Positions 44,317-53,489 of a DNA stretch of 64,000 nucleotides are shown here, one piece after another; positions within the stretch are counted from its first letter, which is position 1, and each line of letters starts with the position of its first letter. The position numbers and the translations under genes are program-made. A model generated the notes under the pieces. The model did not search any database and was not told the DNA's origin. It worked only from the letters and a program-made list of their open reading frames with translations. The stretch is from Pedobacter sp. PAMC26386 (GTDB lineage: Bacteria; Bacteroidota; Bacteroidia; Sphingobacteriales; Sphingobacteriaceae): contig CP060294.1 of the NCBI GenBank assembly GCA_014302835.1, positions 744,001-808,000 of the forward strand, given 5' to 3'.

Positions 44317-44847
44317 ATGAATATAGTTTTGGCAAAAATTAAAGATGGAGATCATAAGGCATTCAAATCCTTATTTGAAACTTATCATTATAAAATTTAC
44401 CAATTTTCTTTACGCTTTACCAATGATAACGATGCTGCCGAAGACATTGTGCAGAATGTATTTGTTCATATCTGGAACAACAGGCATAAATTAAACGAAC
44501 AGGTAAGTCTCGATGCTATAGTCTTTAAAACTGCGAAACAGGAGATCTCAAATTGGTTCAGAACCGTAAAAAGCCGGGAGCAGCAGATTGAAGATATTAG
44601 TTTATTTGCTGAGGATGACGTAGATGAAGATGTCGAGCTGATAGAATCAAGAAAAGTACAGCTTTATAAATTACTGGAAACTTTGCCAGAAAAAAGAAGG
44701 GAAATTTTCATACTTCATCGTTTTGAAGGGCTTACCTGCCAGGAAATTGCCCAGCATCTCCATATTTCTAAAAGTGCAGTAGAAAATCAGGTCAGTCTGG
44801 CTTTAACCTATCTCCGTAAGCAAGTCGAGCTATCTAAAAGCCTTTAG
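44317..44847 (+). CDS. ECF RNA polymerase sigma factor (SusCD-associated)
   Basis: Region 2 is recognisable in HKAFKSLFETYHYKIYQFSL followed by DAAEDIVQNVFVHIWNNR, and region 4 in LPEKRREIFILHRFEGLTCQ followed by EIAQHLHISKSAVENQV. It is a 176-residue sigma-70 factor of the Bacteroidota group that pairs with FecR. The start is MNIVLAKIKDG; the 27 upstream codons (MIRLSFARQPYS...) are unlike the family. It heads a run of sigma - anti-sigma - SusC - SusD - two GDPDs, so it should activate this operon when ligand binds SusC. Confidence 0.92.
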   Translation: MNIVLAKIKDGDHKAFKSLFETYHYKIYQFSLRFTNDNDAAEDIVQNVFVHIWNNRHKLNEQVSLDAIVFKTAKQEISNWFRTVKSREQQIEDISLFAEDDVDEDVELIESRKVQLYKLLETLPEKRREIFILHRFEGLTCQEIAQHLHISKSAVENQVSLALTYLRKQVELSKSL

Positions 44848-44936
44848 TGACTTTAAATCTATGTTAACTCAATATTAAATAATCGTTATGAATTAAAATG
44901 GAGGTGGTAGTTTGAATTAGCCATCCGTAATAGCCT

Positions 44937-45791
44937 ATGAAAGAAAAAGTGGAAAATAAAAACATAGAAAATATAGAATTTGAAAAGTTGTGGGATGAGT
45001 TACCGGTAAACGGAGAACTGGAACCTTTACAGAAGAAGCGTTTATGGCAAAATATTGAAGCAAAGACGAACAGGTCTCCGAAGCAGGAGTACAAGCGGAT
45101 AGTTTATGCCGCCGCCGCATTGATAATTGCTGGTTTCTGGATTGTATACTGGAACACCAATCAACTCGTCTATCAGGAAGTTACTTCACAAGAGACTTCA
45201 AAAACAATATTGCTGAATGACAGTACTGAGATCATTTTGGGCCAGTATAGCAAACTGAAATATCCTTCAGAATTTGGCTGGTTTAACAGAGATGTTTTCC
45301 TGGATGGAAATGCAATTTTTAAAGTAAAACATAATGGTAAATCATTTACTGTAAACTCAGGAGGTTTTAAAACTAAAGTATTGGGAACCTTTTTTAAGGT
45401 CTCTATGTCTGCAGATCATCTTGCTTCAAAAGTTTCTCTTTTTGAAGGAAAGATAGAGGTGAGTTATCATGACTTGAATAAAAAGATACTAAAACCTGGT
45501 GATCAGTGGTCTTATGTGGTTAAAGATGGTCATCCCAAATTGGAACATGACAATGAGCTTCAACGTAAAAATCTAAAGCTGGATTATAAAAATACGGCCC
45601 TGACTGAAGTATTGAAACAAATCTCCATGATTTATGGCGTGAAAGTAAAGGTGGATGGAAAAGTTACACAGGACATGAAAATTACCGGTACTTTTTATTA
45701 CAGTTCTCCGGAGCAGTCCCTGGCAGAAATGGGATTCCCATTTGGTTTAAAAGTTGAAAAAATAAATGAATCCACCTATGAGATAAAGTAA
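44937..45791 (+). CDS. FecR-family anti-sigma factor
   Basis: A short cytoplasmic N-terminal segment (residues 1-55) would hold the sigma factor. One membrane helix follows (IVYAAAALIIAGFWIVYW). The periplasmic FecR domain has LNDSTEIILGQYSKLKYP and GNAIFKVKHNGKSFTV. A C-terminal DUF4974-type domain (ALTEVLKQISMIYGVKV) has the same fold as STN and receives the signal from the SusC N-terminus. At 284 residues it is shorter than the usual 330-400. It lies 89 bases downstream of the sigma gene. Confidence 0.92.
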   Translation: MKEKVENKNIENIEFEKLWDELPVNGELEPLQKKRLWQNIEAKTNRSPKQEYKRIVYAAAALIIAGFWIVYWNTNQLVYQEVTSQETSKTILLNDSTEIILGQYSKLKYPSEFGWFNRDVFLDGNAIFKVKHNGKSFTVNSGGFKTKVLGTFFKVSMSADHLASKVSLFEGKIEVSYHDLNKKILKPGDQWSYVVKDGHPKLEHDNELQRKNLKLDYKNTALTEVLKQISMIYGVKVKVDGKVTQDMKITGTFYYSSPEQSLAEMGFPFGLKVEKINESTYEIK

Positions 45792-45803
45792 TTCGGACTA
45801 AAA

Positions 45804-45840
45804 GAAGAAGCACCACATAGTGCGGTGCTCTTCAATCTTT
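45804..45840 (+). terminator. Attenuator-like hairpin between fecR and susC
   Basis: GAAG-AGCACC pairs with GGTGCT-CTTC with one bulged A, followed by a short T run. It lies 13 bases past the FecR stop and 63 bases before the SusC ATG. It could limit read-through so that susC is raised by its own promoter. Confidence 0.6.
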
Positions 45841-45902
45841 TCAATATATGCATCTGCGAAATGCCTATATCAACTAATATTAAGATTTCAATTATCAAAA
45901 GT

Positions 45903-48900
45903 ATGCAAAAATATGTTACTATTAGCTTGCTGTGCTTTGCTTTTATGTTAAATTATGCAACAGCCAGTCATGCTTATTCCCAAGTAAACAATCAAACAAA
46001 GGGAATAACTATCATTTCTACTAAAAGAATTGGGTTAGCCAATATTTTTAAGGAAATAACCAAACAATCTGGCTACTCCTTTATCTTTTCAGAACAACAG
46101 GTCAGCGATTTTTACATGGATGATATCAAAATTGACCATTTAGAACTGAGTGCGGCTTTGAAATATCTTGAAAATCATTTCTCTGTAGCTTTTAAAATAG
46201 GAACCCGCAGTATTTCTGTTATTGTTGTCCCAAAAAAGCAAGAAGAGACTATCATTAAAGGTAAAGTCACAGAAAACAATAGCGTACCAATTCCGGGAAT
46301 ATCAGTACGGGAAAAAGGCACGAAAAGAGTAGGTATAACTGATGTCGAAGGACGCTTTAAAATTACTACAGAACATAGCGAAGGGATTTTAATATTTTCT
46401 TATATAGGTTTTAAAACCATTGAGAAAAATTTTGCAGGCTCTTTATCTGGAATGGCTGTTGAAATGGAAGAAAATCAGAATACCTTAAACGATGTGGTGG
46501 TGGTTGGTTATGGAACGCAAAAAAAATCAAGTGTTACAGGAGCTATCACTTCTCTAAAATCAGAAGACCTAACTGCTTATGCAGGCTCAACATTTGCTGA
46601 AGCGATGGCTGGTAAAGCTGCAGGTGTCCAGATTGTTCAGAATTCTGCTATTCCTGGTGGAGGTAATCAGATTAAGATCCGCGGTACAGGTACATTGACA
46701 GCGGGGACAGCTCCCCTTGTTGTGGTAGATGGTTTTCCTTTATCTGAAGGAACAGGTTTTAACACGATCGATCCGAATGTAATTAAATCTATTGAAGTAT
46801 TGAAGGATGCGGCGTCAACTGCAATTTATGGGTCAAGGGGAGCTAATGGGGTAATCATGATTGAGACCAAACAAGGAAGAAATGGCAAGACCACAATTAA
46901 CTTTAGCTCTTATTATGGGCTTCAGCAGCGTGCAGATAAAGTAAAATTAGTAGATGCCTATGATATGGCGCAATTTATGCTGGAATCCAGGAATACAGGC
47001 TATGTCTCTAAAGATCCGGCAAGGCGAAAAGAATCAGATGATACCCCAACAAGATTATTGAACGGGGCCTCCAAAAGAGAGTTGATTCCGGATTATATTC
47101 TACCTTACCTTCAGAAACAACCCGGTTTGCAGAATACCAACTGGTTGAATGAAATATTCAGGACTGCACCTATAAGCAGCCATACTTTAAACATTTCTGG
47201 TGGTGATGACAAGAGTAAATACTCCATAACAGGGAATTATTTTAAACAGGATGGGATTGTCATAGGATCAGATTTTACAAGATATTCTTCCAATATCAAT
47301 ATCACTTCTTCATTGACAAAGAATATCAAATTTGGAATCACAGCAAATCCTTCTTACAGTAAACGTAATCTGTTTAATAATAATGGAGACTGGAGTAGCG
47401 ACCCTTTAGCGATTGCGATGATCAGTTATCCGTTTTTTGCGCCATATAATGCCGCTGGTGGACTGAATATCTCAGAACAAATCAGAATGAATACCCCTAC
47501 AGATGGTGCACTTGGAGAAAATCCAGTGGCGATGATCAACAAAATAGAAAATAAAGCAGATGAATTTAATTTATTTGGGAATTCTTATTTATCCATTAAT
47601 TTTTTGAAAGACTTCACCTTCAAAACTTCTGTTGGTGCAAATTTTTCTACTTATAATTTCAATCAGTTTGATCCTTCAGATGTCGGGAGGTACCGGCAAG
47701 CTGCACCAGATAAAACACAGGCAACCAGAATTATTAACTCAACGAGAAATTATTTGAATGAAAATGTACTTTCCTTTAATAAATCTATAGGTAAACACAC
47801 ACTGGATGTCATTGCAGGGCAGTCATTTCAATATGAAAAATTTCAGGGAAATGTGGTGAATGCATTTGATTTTCCTGATGATCAGCTCAGAAATATTTCT
47901 GGTGGGACAAATTTTTCAGCGAAAGAAAGTCAGTACGAATGGACATTAATCTCTTATTTTTCGCGGGTTAACTACAATTATAATAACCGGTATCTCCTGG
48001 CAGCATCCCTACGAAGAGATGGCTCTTCGAGGTTCGGTGATAATTCTAAATGGAGTTATTTTCCAGCTGTTTCAGCAGGATGGGTAATTAGCGAGGAGAG
48101 TTTTTTCAATAAAGATAACAAATGGCTGAATTATCTGAAATTCAGAGCCGGTTGGGGGAAAACAGGGAACAATCAAATCCCTAATTATGGATCCAAATCT
48201 TTATTGTCCAGTGCTAATTATGTTTTTGGTGGTACGCTGGCTGGAGGTTATGGGGTGAATACTTCGCCTAATCCCAATTTGTCTTGGGAGGTTGCTGAAT
48301 CCATTAATCTGGGGCTGGACCTGAATCTGATTAATAATTATTTTAATCTTTCGGCAGATTATTATGTGTCCAATACAAATAATTTGCTGCTGAATGTACC
48401 TGTGCCAGCACAATCAGGTTATACAGAATCACTTCAGAATATTGGAAAGGTAAAAAACTGGGGTTTTGAGATTCAGTTAGGACTAAACAAGGCTGTTATG
48501 CTTGGGGAAGTGAAGTGGAGACCATCTGTTAATCTTTCGACCAATAAAAACAAAGTACTTGCTCTTGGGAATGGCCAGAATGAAATCCTTACAGGAGATA
48601 GCAATTTTGCCAGAACAAGAGTTGGCGGTCCAATTGCCGAAATGTATGGTTATAAGGTAAGCGGAGTCTATAAAACGCAAGAACAATTAAATAATTCACC
48701 GCACATGGCAGGGACTGTCGTTGGCGATTACGTGATAGAAGATTTAAATGGAGATGGGGTTATCGATACCAAAGATAAGATGGGTTTTGGTACGGGAGCA
48801 CCAGAGGTGACTTTTGGTTTTTCAAGTACTTTAAGCTATAAAAACTTTGACCTGAGTTTTTCATTAAATGGTGAGCTAGGTAAAATGATTTACAGCCGGC

Positions 48901-49313
48901 CGCTTTCTACAGTACTGGGATCCGGAGAGGGATTTGCAGTTCCTTCACAAGATTATTTTGATAACCGGTTCCATCCGGTAAATAATCCTGGGGGTATTTA
49001 TGCTTCACCCAATCTCGGTAACTTTTCAAATGACAGAAAAGAAGCGAGGGCATCTAACCTCTATTTTAACAATGCTTCTTATCTACGTTTAAGGAATATA
49101 AGGTTAGCCTATAATTTTCCGGTACACTGGATCAAAAATCTTGGATTATCGGGCTTACAGGTATATTTATCGTCCAATAATCTATTTACAATTACCCCTT
49201 ATAAAGGGTTCAGTGTAGATGCCTCTACTACTAATCCCTTAACTCAGGGCTATGATAATGCAAATTATCCTGTCGCAAAATCTTACTTACTGGGTTTAAA
49301 TTTAAATTTTTAA
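45903..49313 (+). CDS. SusC/RagA-type TonB-dependent outer-membrane receptor with STN domain
   Basis: Domain order: signal peptide (MQKYVTISLLCFAFMLNYATA), STN signalling domain (about residues 35-110, GYSFIFSEQQVSDFYMDDIK), carboxypeptidase-regulatory-like domain (KGKVTENNSVPIPGISVREK), plug (VVVGYGTQKKSSVTGAITSL, then GANGVIMIETKQG) and a 22-strand barrel ending YLLGLNLNF. The STN domain is the part that speaks to FecR, so it is a signal-transducing receptor. The start is uncertain: 45861 (MPISTNIK) or the long frame at 45825 are possible. The ligand is inferred from neighbours as a glycerophosphodiester-type molecule. Confidence 0.9.
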   Translation: MQKYVTISLLCFAFMLNYATASHAYSQVNNQTKGITIISTKRIGLANIFKEITKQSGYSFIFSEQQVSDFYMDDIKIDHLELSAALKYLENHFSVAFKIGTRSISVIVVPKKQEETIIKGKVTENNSVPIPGISVREKGTKRVGITDVEGRFKITTEHSEGILIFSYIGFKTIEKNFAGSLSGMAVEMEENQNTLNDVVVVGYGTQKKSSVTGAITSLKSEDLTAYAGSTFAEAMAGKAAGVQIVQNSAIPGGGNQIKIRGTGTLTAGTAPLVVVDGFPLSEGTGFNTIDPNVIKSIEVLKDAASTAIYGSRGANGVIMIETKQGRNGKTTINFSSYYGLQQRADKVKLVDAYDMAQFMLESRNTGYVSKDPARRKESDDTPTRLLNGASKRELIPDYILPYLQKQPGLQNTNWLNEIFRTAPISSHTLNISGGDDKSKYSITGNYFKQDGIVIGSDFTRYSSNINITSSLTKNIKFGITANPSYSKRNLFNNNGDWSSDPLAIAMISYPFFAPYNAAGGLNISEQIRMNTPTDGALGENPVAMINKIENKADEFNLFGNSYLSINFLKDFTFKTSVGANFSTYNFNQFDPSDVGRYRQAAPDKTQATRIINSTRNYLNENVLSFNKSIGKHTLDVIAGQSFQYEKFQGNVVNAFDFPDDQLRNISGGTNFSAKESQYEWTLISYFSRVNYNYNNRYLLAASLRRDGSSRFGDNSKWSYFPAVSAGWVISEESFFNKDNKWLNYLKFRAGWGKTGNNQIPNYGSKSLLSSANYVFGGTLAGGYGVNTSPNPNLSWEVAESINLGLDLNLINNYFNLSADYYVSNTNNLLLNVPVPAQSGYTESLQNIGKVKNWGFEIQLGLNKAVMLGEVKWRPSVNLSTNKNKVLALGNGQNEILTGDSNFARTRVGGPIAEMYGYKVSGVYKTQEQLNNSPHMAGTVVGDYVIEDLNGDGVIDTKDKMGFGTGAPEVTFGFSSTLSYKNFDLSFSLNGELGKMIYSRPLSTVLGSGEGFAVPSQDYFDNRFHPVNNPGGIYASPNLGNFSNDRKEARASNLYFNNASYLRLRNIRLAYNFPVHWIKNLGLSGLQVYLSSNNLFTITPYKGFSVDASTTNPLTQGYDNANYPVAKSYLLGLNLNF

Positions 49314-49317
49314 GATC

Positions 49318-50739
49318 ATGATTAACTTTAAAAACTGCCTGAGAAATACGGTATTAAGTATAGCTGCTTTTTTGATCGCTGGTTGTGCAAAAAGTAACCT
49401 CGATAAGACACCAGAAACAGATAAAGTTCTGACTTCTTTTTATAAAAACGAAGCGCAAATCAATGAGGGTGTAAACGGTGCTTATGCCATGCTTCAGAAT
49501 GCGGGGCAATATGGGGCAAATTACCTAGTGTTTGGAGAGATTCCATCAGATAATACCTTTGATGAGGTTCCTGCAAATGATGGAGGGAATTATGGACAGC
49601 TGGATCTTTTTAGTGCGATAGCACTGAATAGTCTGGTTGATGCTACCTGGAAAGATGCTTATAAAGGCATACAGCAATGCAATATTATATTGAACCGCAT
49701 AGATAATATTGAAATGGCACCAGTCTCAAAAGATAAAGTTAAAGGAGAAATGCTATTTATCCGGGCATTGACCTATTTTAATTTAGTCAGGATTTTTGGT
49801 GATGTGCCCTTAGTTATCAAAGAGACAACCAATGTAAACGATTATTTTGGACAGGGGAGAACGGCTAAGGCAGATGTCTATAACCAGATTGAGCAGGATC
49901 TGACCAGGGCTATTCAATTATTGCCTGCTTCGCGGTCATTAAATGGCCGTGTAACGCAAGGAGCCGCGGTCGGTTTGCTGGGTAAGGTCTATCTTACCTT
50001 GAAAAAATATGATCAGGCGATCACTCAACTCCAGAAAATCGGGCCATTGGGTTATAAATTACTAACAGATCTGACCCGAATATTTAACCCTGCCTTTAAA
50101 AATAATGAAGAGATAATTTTTGATGTTCAATTTGCATCCGGGATTAATGGTAATGCTGAAGGCAGTAATGCTTTCCAGTTGTTCAGTCCTTCGGGGACAG
50201 TGGCTGGAGCTAAAGGACATAATTTACCAACCAGAGATGTTTATAATTCTTTTACTGAGAAAGATCTTCGCAAAAATGCTTATCTGGGTATGACCAAAGA
50301 TGGAGTTCCTTTTACTAGAAAATTGGTGCAAACTTCCTCTACTGTAGAAGATGGTGGTAGCAATATTGTGGTGTTAAGGTATGCAGACGTGCTTCTGATG
50401 CTGGCAGAATGCTATAATGAAACAGGCAATGCGGCTAAATCCCTCGAAAATTTAAATCTGGTTAGAGATAGGGCAGGCATTGCGCAGGTTGTACAAACAG
50501 ACCCTGCTATTTTACGTCCGGTCATTGCGCAGGAAAGACGGTTAGAGCTGGTCACCGAAGGCAGTCGTTGGTTCGATCTGATCAGAACAGACAGTGCTAT
50601 TGAGGTGATGAATAGCTATTTCGCCCGTACACCCGGTTACCAGGGTGTTAAAATTAACGAGAATAATCTGGTACAGCCGATACCTCAGAGTCAGACCAAT
50701 ACTGATCCGGCAATTCAACAAAATAAAGGATACAATTAG
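49318..50739 (+). CDS. SusD/RagB-family surface lipoprotein
   Basis: A lipobox FLIAGC (Cys23) is followed by 450 residues of helical SusD-like sequence. The TPR-like core has GEMLFIRALTYFNLVRIFGD and ALKYADVLLMLAEC-type repeats (here VVLRYADVLLMLAECYNETG). It closes with the conserved ERRLELVTEGSRWFDLIRT and a final QPIPQSQTNTDPAIQQNKGY. It caps SusC and captures the ligand. It starts four bases past the SusC stop. Confidence 0.93.
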   Translation: MINFKNCLRNTVLSIAAFLIAGCAKSNLDKTPETDKVLTSFYKNEAQINEGVNGAYAMLQNAGQYGANYLVFGEIPSDNTFDEVPANDGGNYGQLDLFSAIALNSLVDATWKDAYKGIQQCNIILNRIDNIEMAPVSKDKVKGEMLFIRALTYFNLVRIFGDVPLVIKETTNVNDYFGQGRTAKADVYNQIEQDLTRAIQLLPASRSLNGRVTQGAAVGLLGKVYLTLKKYDQAITQLQKIGPLGYKLLTDLTRIFNPAFKNNEEIIFDVQFASGINGNAEGSNAFQLFSPSGTVAGAKGHNLPTRDVYNSFTEKDLRKNAYLGMTKDGVPFTRKLVQTSSTVEDGGSNIVVLRYADVLLMLAECYNETGNAAKSLENLNLVRDRAGIAQVVQTDPAILRPVIAQERRLELVTEGSRWFDLIRTDSAIEVMNSYFARTPGYQGVKINENNLVQPIPQSQTNTDPAIQQNKGYN

Positions 50740-50750
50740 ATTTTAATCAG

Positions 50751-51635
50751 ATGATATTGATCAAAAGGACAATAATATTTAGTGCGGTATTAGCCTCATT
50801 ATGCTATACCTGTGTTGCTTACGGACAGTCAGCGACACTCAAGAGCAAAAAGAATGAAATCAAGGTTGTAATGCATCGTGGAGATTGGCGCAATGCACCA
50901 GAAAATTCGTTGTGGGCTATTCGTAAGGCTGCTGAAATTGGAGCGGATATGGCCGAAATAGATTTAGAAATGACCAAAGACAGTGTATTAATACTACTGC
51001 ATGATAAAACGCTGGATAGGACAACTACAGGGAAGGGCAAACCAGGTGACTATACTTTACAGGAAATTAAGCGCTTTTATCTGAGGGACGGACTAGGAAG
51101 TCCTACTGAGATGCAGATTCCAACATTAGCACAGGTGCTATCCTTGGCTAAGGATAAGATTACACTAAATCTGGATAAAGGTTTTGACTATATAAATATG
51201 GTTTACCCAATGATCAAAGCGAAAGGTATGGTTGATCAGATCTTATTTAAGGGCAGTGAAGATTATCAGCATACCAGGGCCAGTCTGGGCAGTATTCTTG
51301 ATTCTATCTACTATATGCCAATTATCAGGCTGAATAAAGGAGAGGGAATGGAAAGGGTTAAGGAATTTACTGAAAACTGTAAGCCCTTCGGCTTTGAATT
51401 TACCATAGGCGAGACTGAAGCTCATTTAATTGATTTCGGAGCGCTGCGGGCAAAAGGTTATCATGTATGGATCAATTCATTATGGCCTGCACATAATGCG
51501 CATCATAATGATGATAAAGCACTGGATGATATTGGTGTTTATCAGTGGTTTTTAGATCAGAAGGCAGATTATATTCAAACTGACCGTCCAAAAGAGTTAT
51601 TACAGTTTTTGAGAAAACACACTAAACATATTTAA
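50751..51635 (+). CDS. Exported glycerophosphodiester phosphodiesterase (GDPD 1)
   Basis: The signal peptide (residues 1-25, ending AYGQ) precedes a GDPD TIM barrel with MHRGDWRNAPENS (H42, R43), the metal residues AEIDLEM (E69, D71) and the second catalytic His in LLHDKTLDRTTTGKG (H84). It hydrolyses glycerophosphodiesters to glycerol 3-phosphate and an alcohol in the periplasm. It is 11 bases downstream of SusD. A related paralogue follows. Confidence 0.92.
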   Translation: MILIKRTIIFSAVLASLCYTCVAYGQSATLKSKKNEIKVVMHRGDWRNAPENSLWAIRKAAEIGADMAEIDLEMTKDSVLILLHDKTLDRTTTGKGKPGDYTLQEIKRFYLRDGLGSPTEMQIPTLAQVLSLAKDKITLNLDKGFDYINMVYPMIKAKGMVDQILFKGSEDYQHTRASLGSILDSIYYMPIIRLNKGEGMERVKEFTENCKPFGFEFTIGETEAHLIDFGALRAKGYHVWINSLWPAHNAHHNDDKALDDIGVYQWFLDQKADYIQTDRPKELLQFLRKHTKHI

Positions 51636-51639
51636 ACAG

Positions 51640-52587
51640 ATGAGACGATTTATAAAATTTAAAATAGCAGTTATTTTATCTGGCTTATTGTTGCCGGCAA
51701 TGTGTTTGTTCGGGCAACAGTCACCTGTTACACATGAAAGTATCATGCAGCAGTTTAAGCACCCTTCAAATCAACACATCCTGGTTGTTGCACATCGTGG
51801 AGATTGGCGAAATGCACCTGAAAATTCAATTCGGGCAGTGGAATATGCAATGAAAAGTGGGGTAGATATTGTAGAGATCGACGTACAAATGACTAAAGAT
51901 AAAAAGCTGGTTGTGATCCATGATCAATCTATTGACAGGACAACTACAGGCAAAGGAAAAGTTAAAGATCTTTTGCTGGATTCGATCAGAAAGGTGCATT
52001 TGAAAAATGGTGCTGGTATGCCTACCAGGTATAAAATGCCAACATTGGAAGAACTCATGTTGGCTATACAAGGCAAACCCGTACTTGTGAATATTGATAA
52101 AGCATGGGATTATATACCGGAAACCTATAAGGTATTGAAAGAGACCAACACGGTAAACCAGGCTATTTTCAAAGGAAACAGATCACTTAAAGAATTGCGT
52201 TCTGCAATTGGAAGCCTGGTGGATAGTATTATTTATATGCCTATGGTCTGGCCGGATAATTATAATATTTATAAACCAGCCCAAAGTGAGGGGCCAGTTA
52301 GCTTTACGAAAGAGTACATCAGTAATTATAAGCCCATCGCTTTTGAGGTAATCTATAACACGGAAAATTCTCCTGTTTTAGATGCTGTTAAGTTCATGAA
52401 CCAAAAAGGAGTTACCGTTTGGGTAAATACACTGTGGCCAGAACTATGTGCGGGACATGATGATGAAGCAGCAACGGACAATGCAGATGCTAACTGGGGT
52501 TGGGTAATTGACCACGGAGCAAATGTGATTCAAACAGATAGGCCAGCCGAACTTTTAAAATACCTAAAAAACAGGGGATTACGATAG
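51640..52587 (+). CDS. Exported glycerophosphodiester phosphodiesterase (GDPD 2)
   Basis: This is a paralogue of the preceding gene with the same catalytic segments (AHRGDWRNAPENS with H52; VEIDVQM with E79 and D81; IHDQSIDRTTTGKGK with H94). It has its own signal peptide (MRRFIKFKIAVILSGLLLPA). The first 30 mature residues and the middle differ from GDPD 1 (YMPMVWPDNYNIYKP and AGHDDEAATDNADANWGWV are unique), so substrate range may differ. It starts four bases past GDPD 1, which looks like an old tandem duplication. Confidence 0.92.
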   Translation: MRRFIKFKIAVILSGLLLPAMCLFGQQSPVTHESIMQQFKHPSNQHILVVAHRGDWRNAPENSIRAVEYAMKSGVDIVEIDVQMTKDKKLVVIHDQSIDRTTTGKGKVKDLLLDSIRKVHLKNGAGMPTRYKMPTLEELMLAIQGKPVLVNIDKAWDYIPETYKVLKETNTVNQAIFKGNRSLKELRSAIGSLVDSIIYMPMVWPDNYNIYKPAQSEGPVSFTKEYISNYKPIAFEVIYNTENSPVLDAVKFMNQKGVTVWVNTLWPELCAGHDDEAATDNADANWGWVIDHGANVIQTDRPAELLKYLKNRGLR

Positions 52588-52637
52588 AATTTTAAAACTT
52601 ATAAGCCTTTTATTCGTTAATTCTATAAAAATACTTC

Positions 52638-53414
52638 ATGAAGAAACTGGAAAACAAAATTGCACTGGTAACCGGGTCAGATTCTGGGATAGGGCGTGCT
52701 ATTGCTATTGAATTCGCTAAAAATGGAGCAAACGTAGTGGTTTGTTACCATAGCAATGAAGAAAGAGGGCAGGAAGCACTGGAAAGTGTACAACAACATG
52801 GAGGAAAAGCATCCTTAATCAAACTGGATGTGAGTAGTGAACAGGATGTTGAAGCACAGCTGGAAGCTATCATTCAACAATTTGGCGGGATTGATATCCT
52901 GGTGAATAATTCGGGTGTCAACGGTTCTGGAATTCCAATTGATGAAATGGATACCAGTACTTTTGATAAAACTATCAAAACGAATCTATATGGAACTTTT
53001 TTTTGCAGCAGGAAATTTATCCAGCATCGTAAAGCGGTAAAGAAACCGGGGAAAATTATCAATATATCTTCTGTCCATGAAGAGATCAATGCACCGGGTA
53101 ATGGTGATTATAATGCTTCTAAGGCAGGTATTCGCAACCTAATGCGGACAATTGCGCTGGAAGTAGGTAAATTTGGGATTAATGTAAATGATATTGCCCC
53201 GGGAATGATTCTTACTGCGATGAACCAAAAAGCTGTGGATGACCCGCAGGTCAGAGAAAAAGCAGAACAGCATATTCCGCTTGGAAGGGCAGGCAGACCT
53301 GAAGAAATCGCCTATTTAGCCTTGTTTCTGGCTTCTGATGAAGCGAATTACGTCACCGGAAGTACTTATGTAATGGATGGTGGTTTGATGATTAATATTG
53401 GTCAGGGAGCCTGA
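52638..53414 (+). CDS. SDR-family oxidoreductase (glucose 1-dehydrogenase-like)
   Basis: A classical short-chain dehydrogenase with TGSDSGIGRA (cofactor loop), NNSGVNGSG and the catalytic S145, Y158 and K162 (YNASKAG). The 258-residue length and the VVCYHSNEERGQEA segment resemble bacterial glucose 1-dehydrogenases that use NAD(P). In this operon context it might oxidise a released polyol or sugar, but that is inference. It is 50 bases downstream of GDPD 2 and precedes the terminator of the unit. Confidence 0.88.
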   Translation: MKKLENKIALVTGSDSGIGRAIAIEFAKNGANVVVCYHSNEERGQEALESVQQHGGKASLIKLDVSSEQDVEAQLEAIIQQFGGIDILVNNSGVNGSGIPIDEMDTSTFDKTIKTNLYGTFFCSRKFIQHRKAVKKPGKIINISSVHEEINAPGNGDYNASKAGIRNLMRTIALEVGKFGINVNDIAPGMILTAMNQKAVDDPQVREKAEQHIPLGRAGRPEEIAYLALFLASDEANYVTGSTYVMDGGLMINIGQGA

Positions 53415-53435
53415 TCGAATCTCTGTTTTTTGAAT

Positions 53436-53472
53436 AAAAGCCCCCTTATTCAATAAGAATAAGGGGGCTTTT
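53436..53472. terminator. Bidirectional terminator between the SDR and DPP-IV genes
   Basis: AAAAGCCCCCTTATTC-AATAA-GAATAAGGGGGCTTTT is a perfect 16-bp stem. It ends both the GDPD/SDR unit (plus) and the DPP-IV gene (minus). Confidence 0.95.
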
Positions 53473-53489
53473 GCGCTTCTTTTAAAGAC

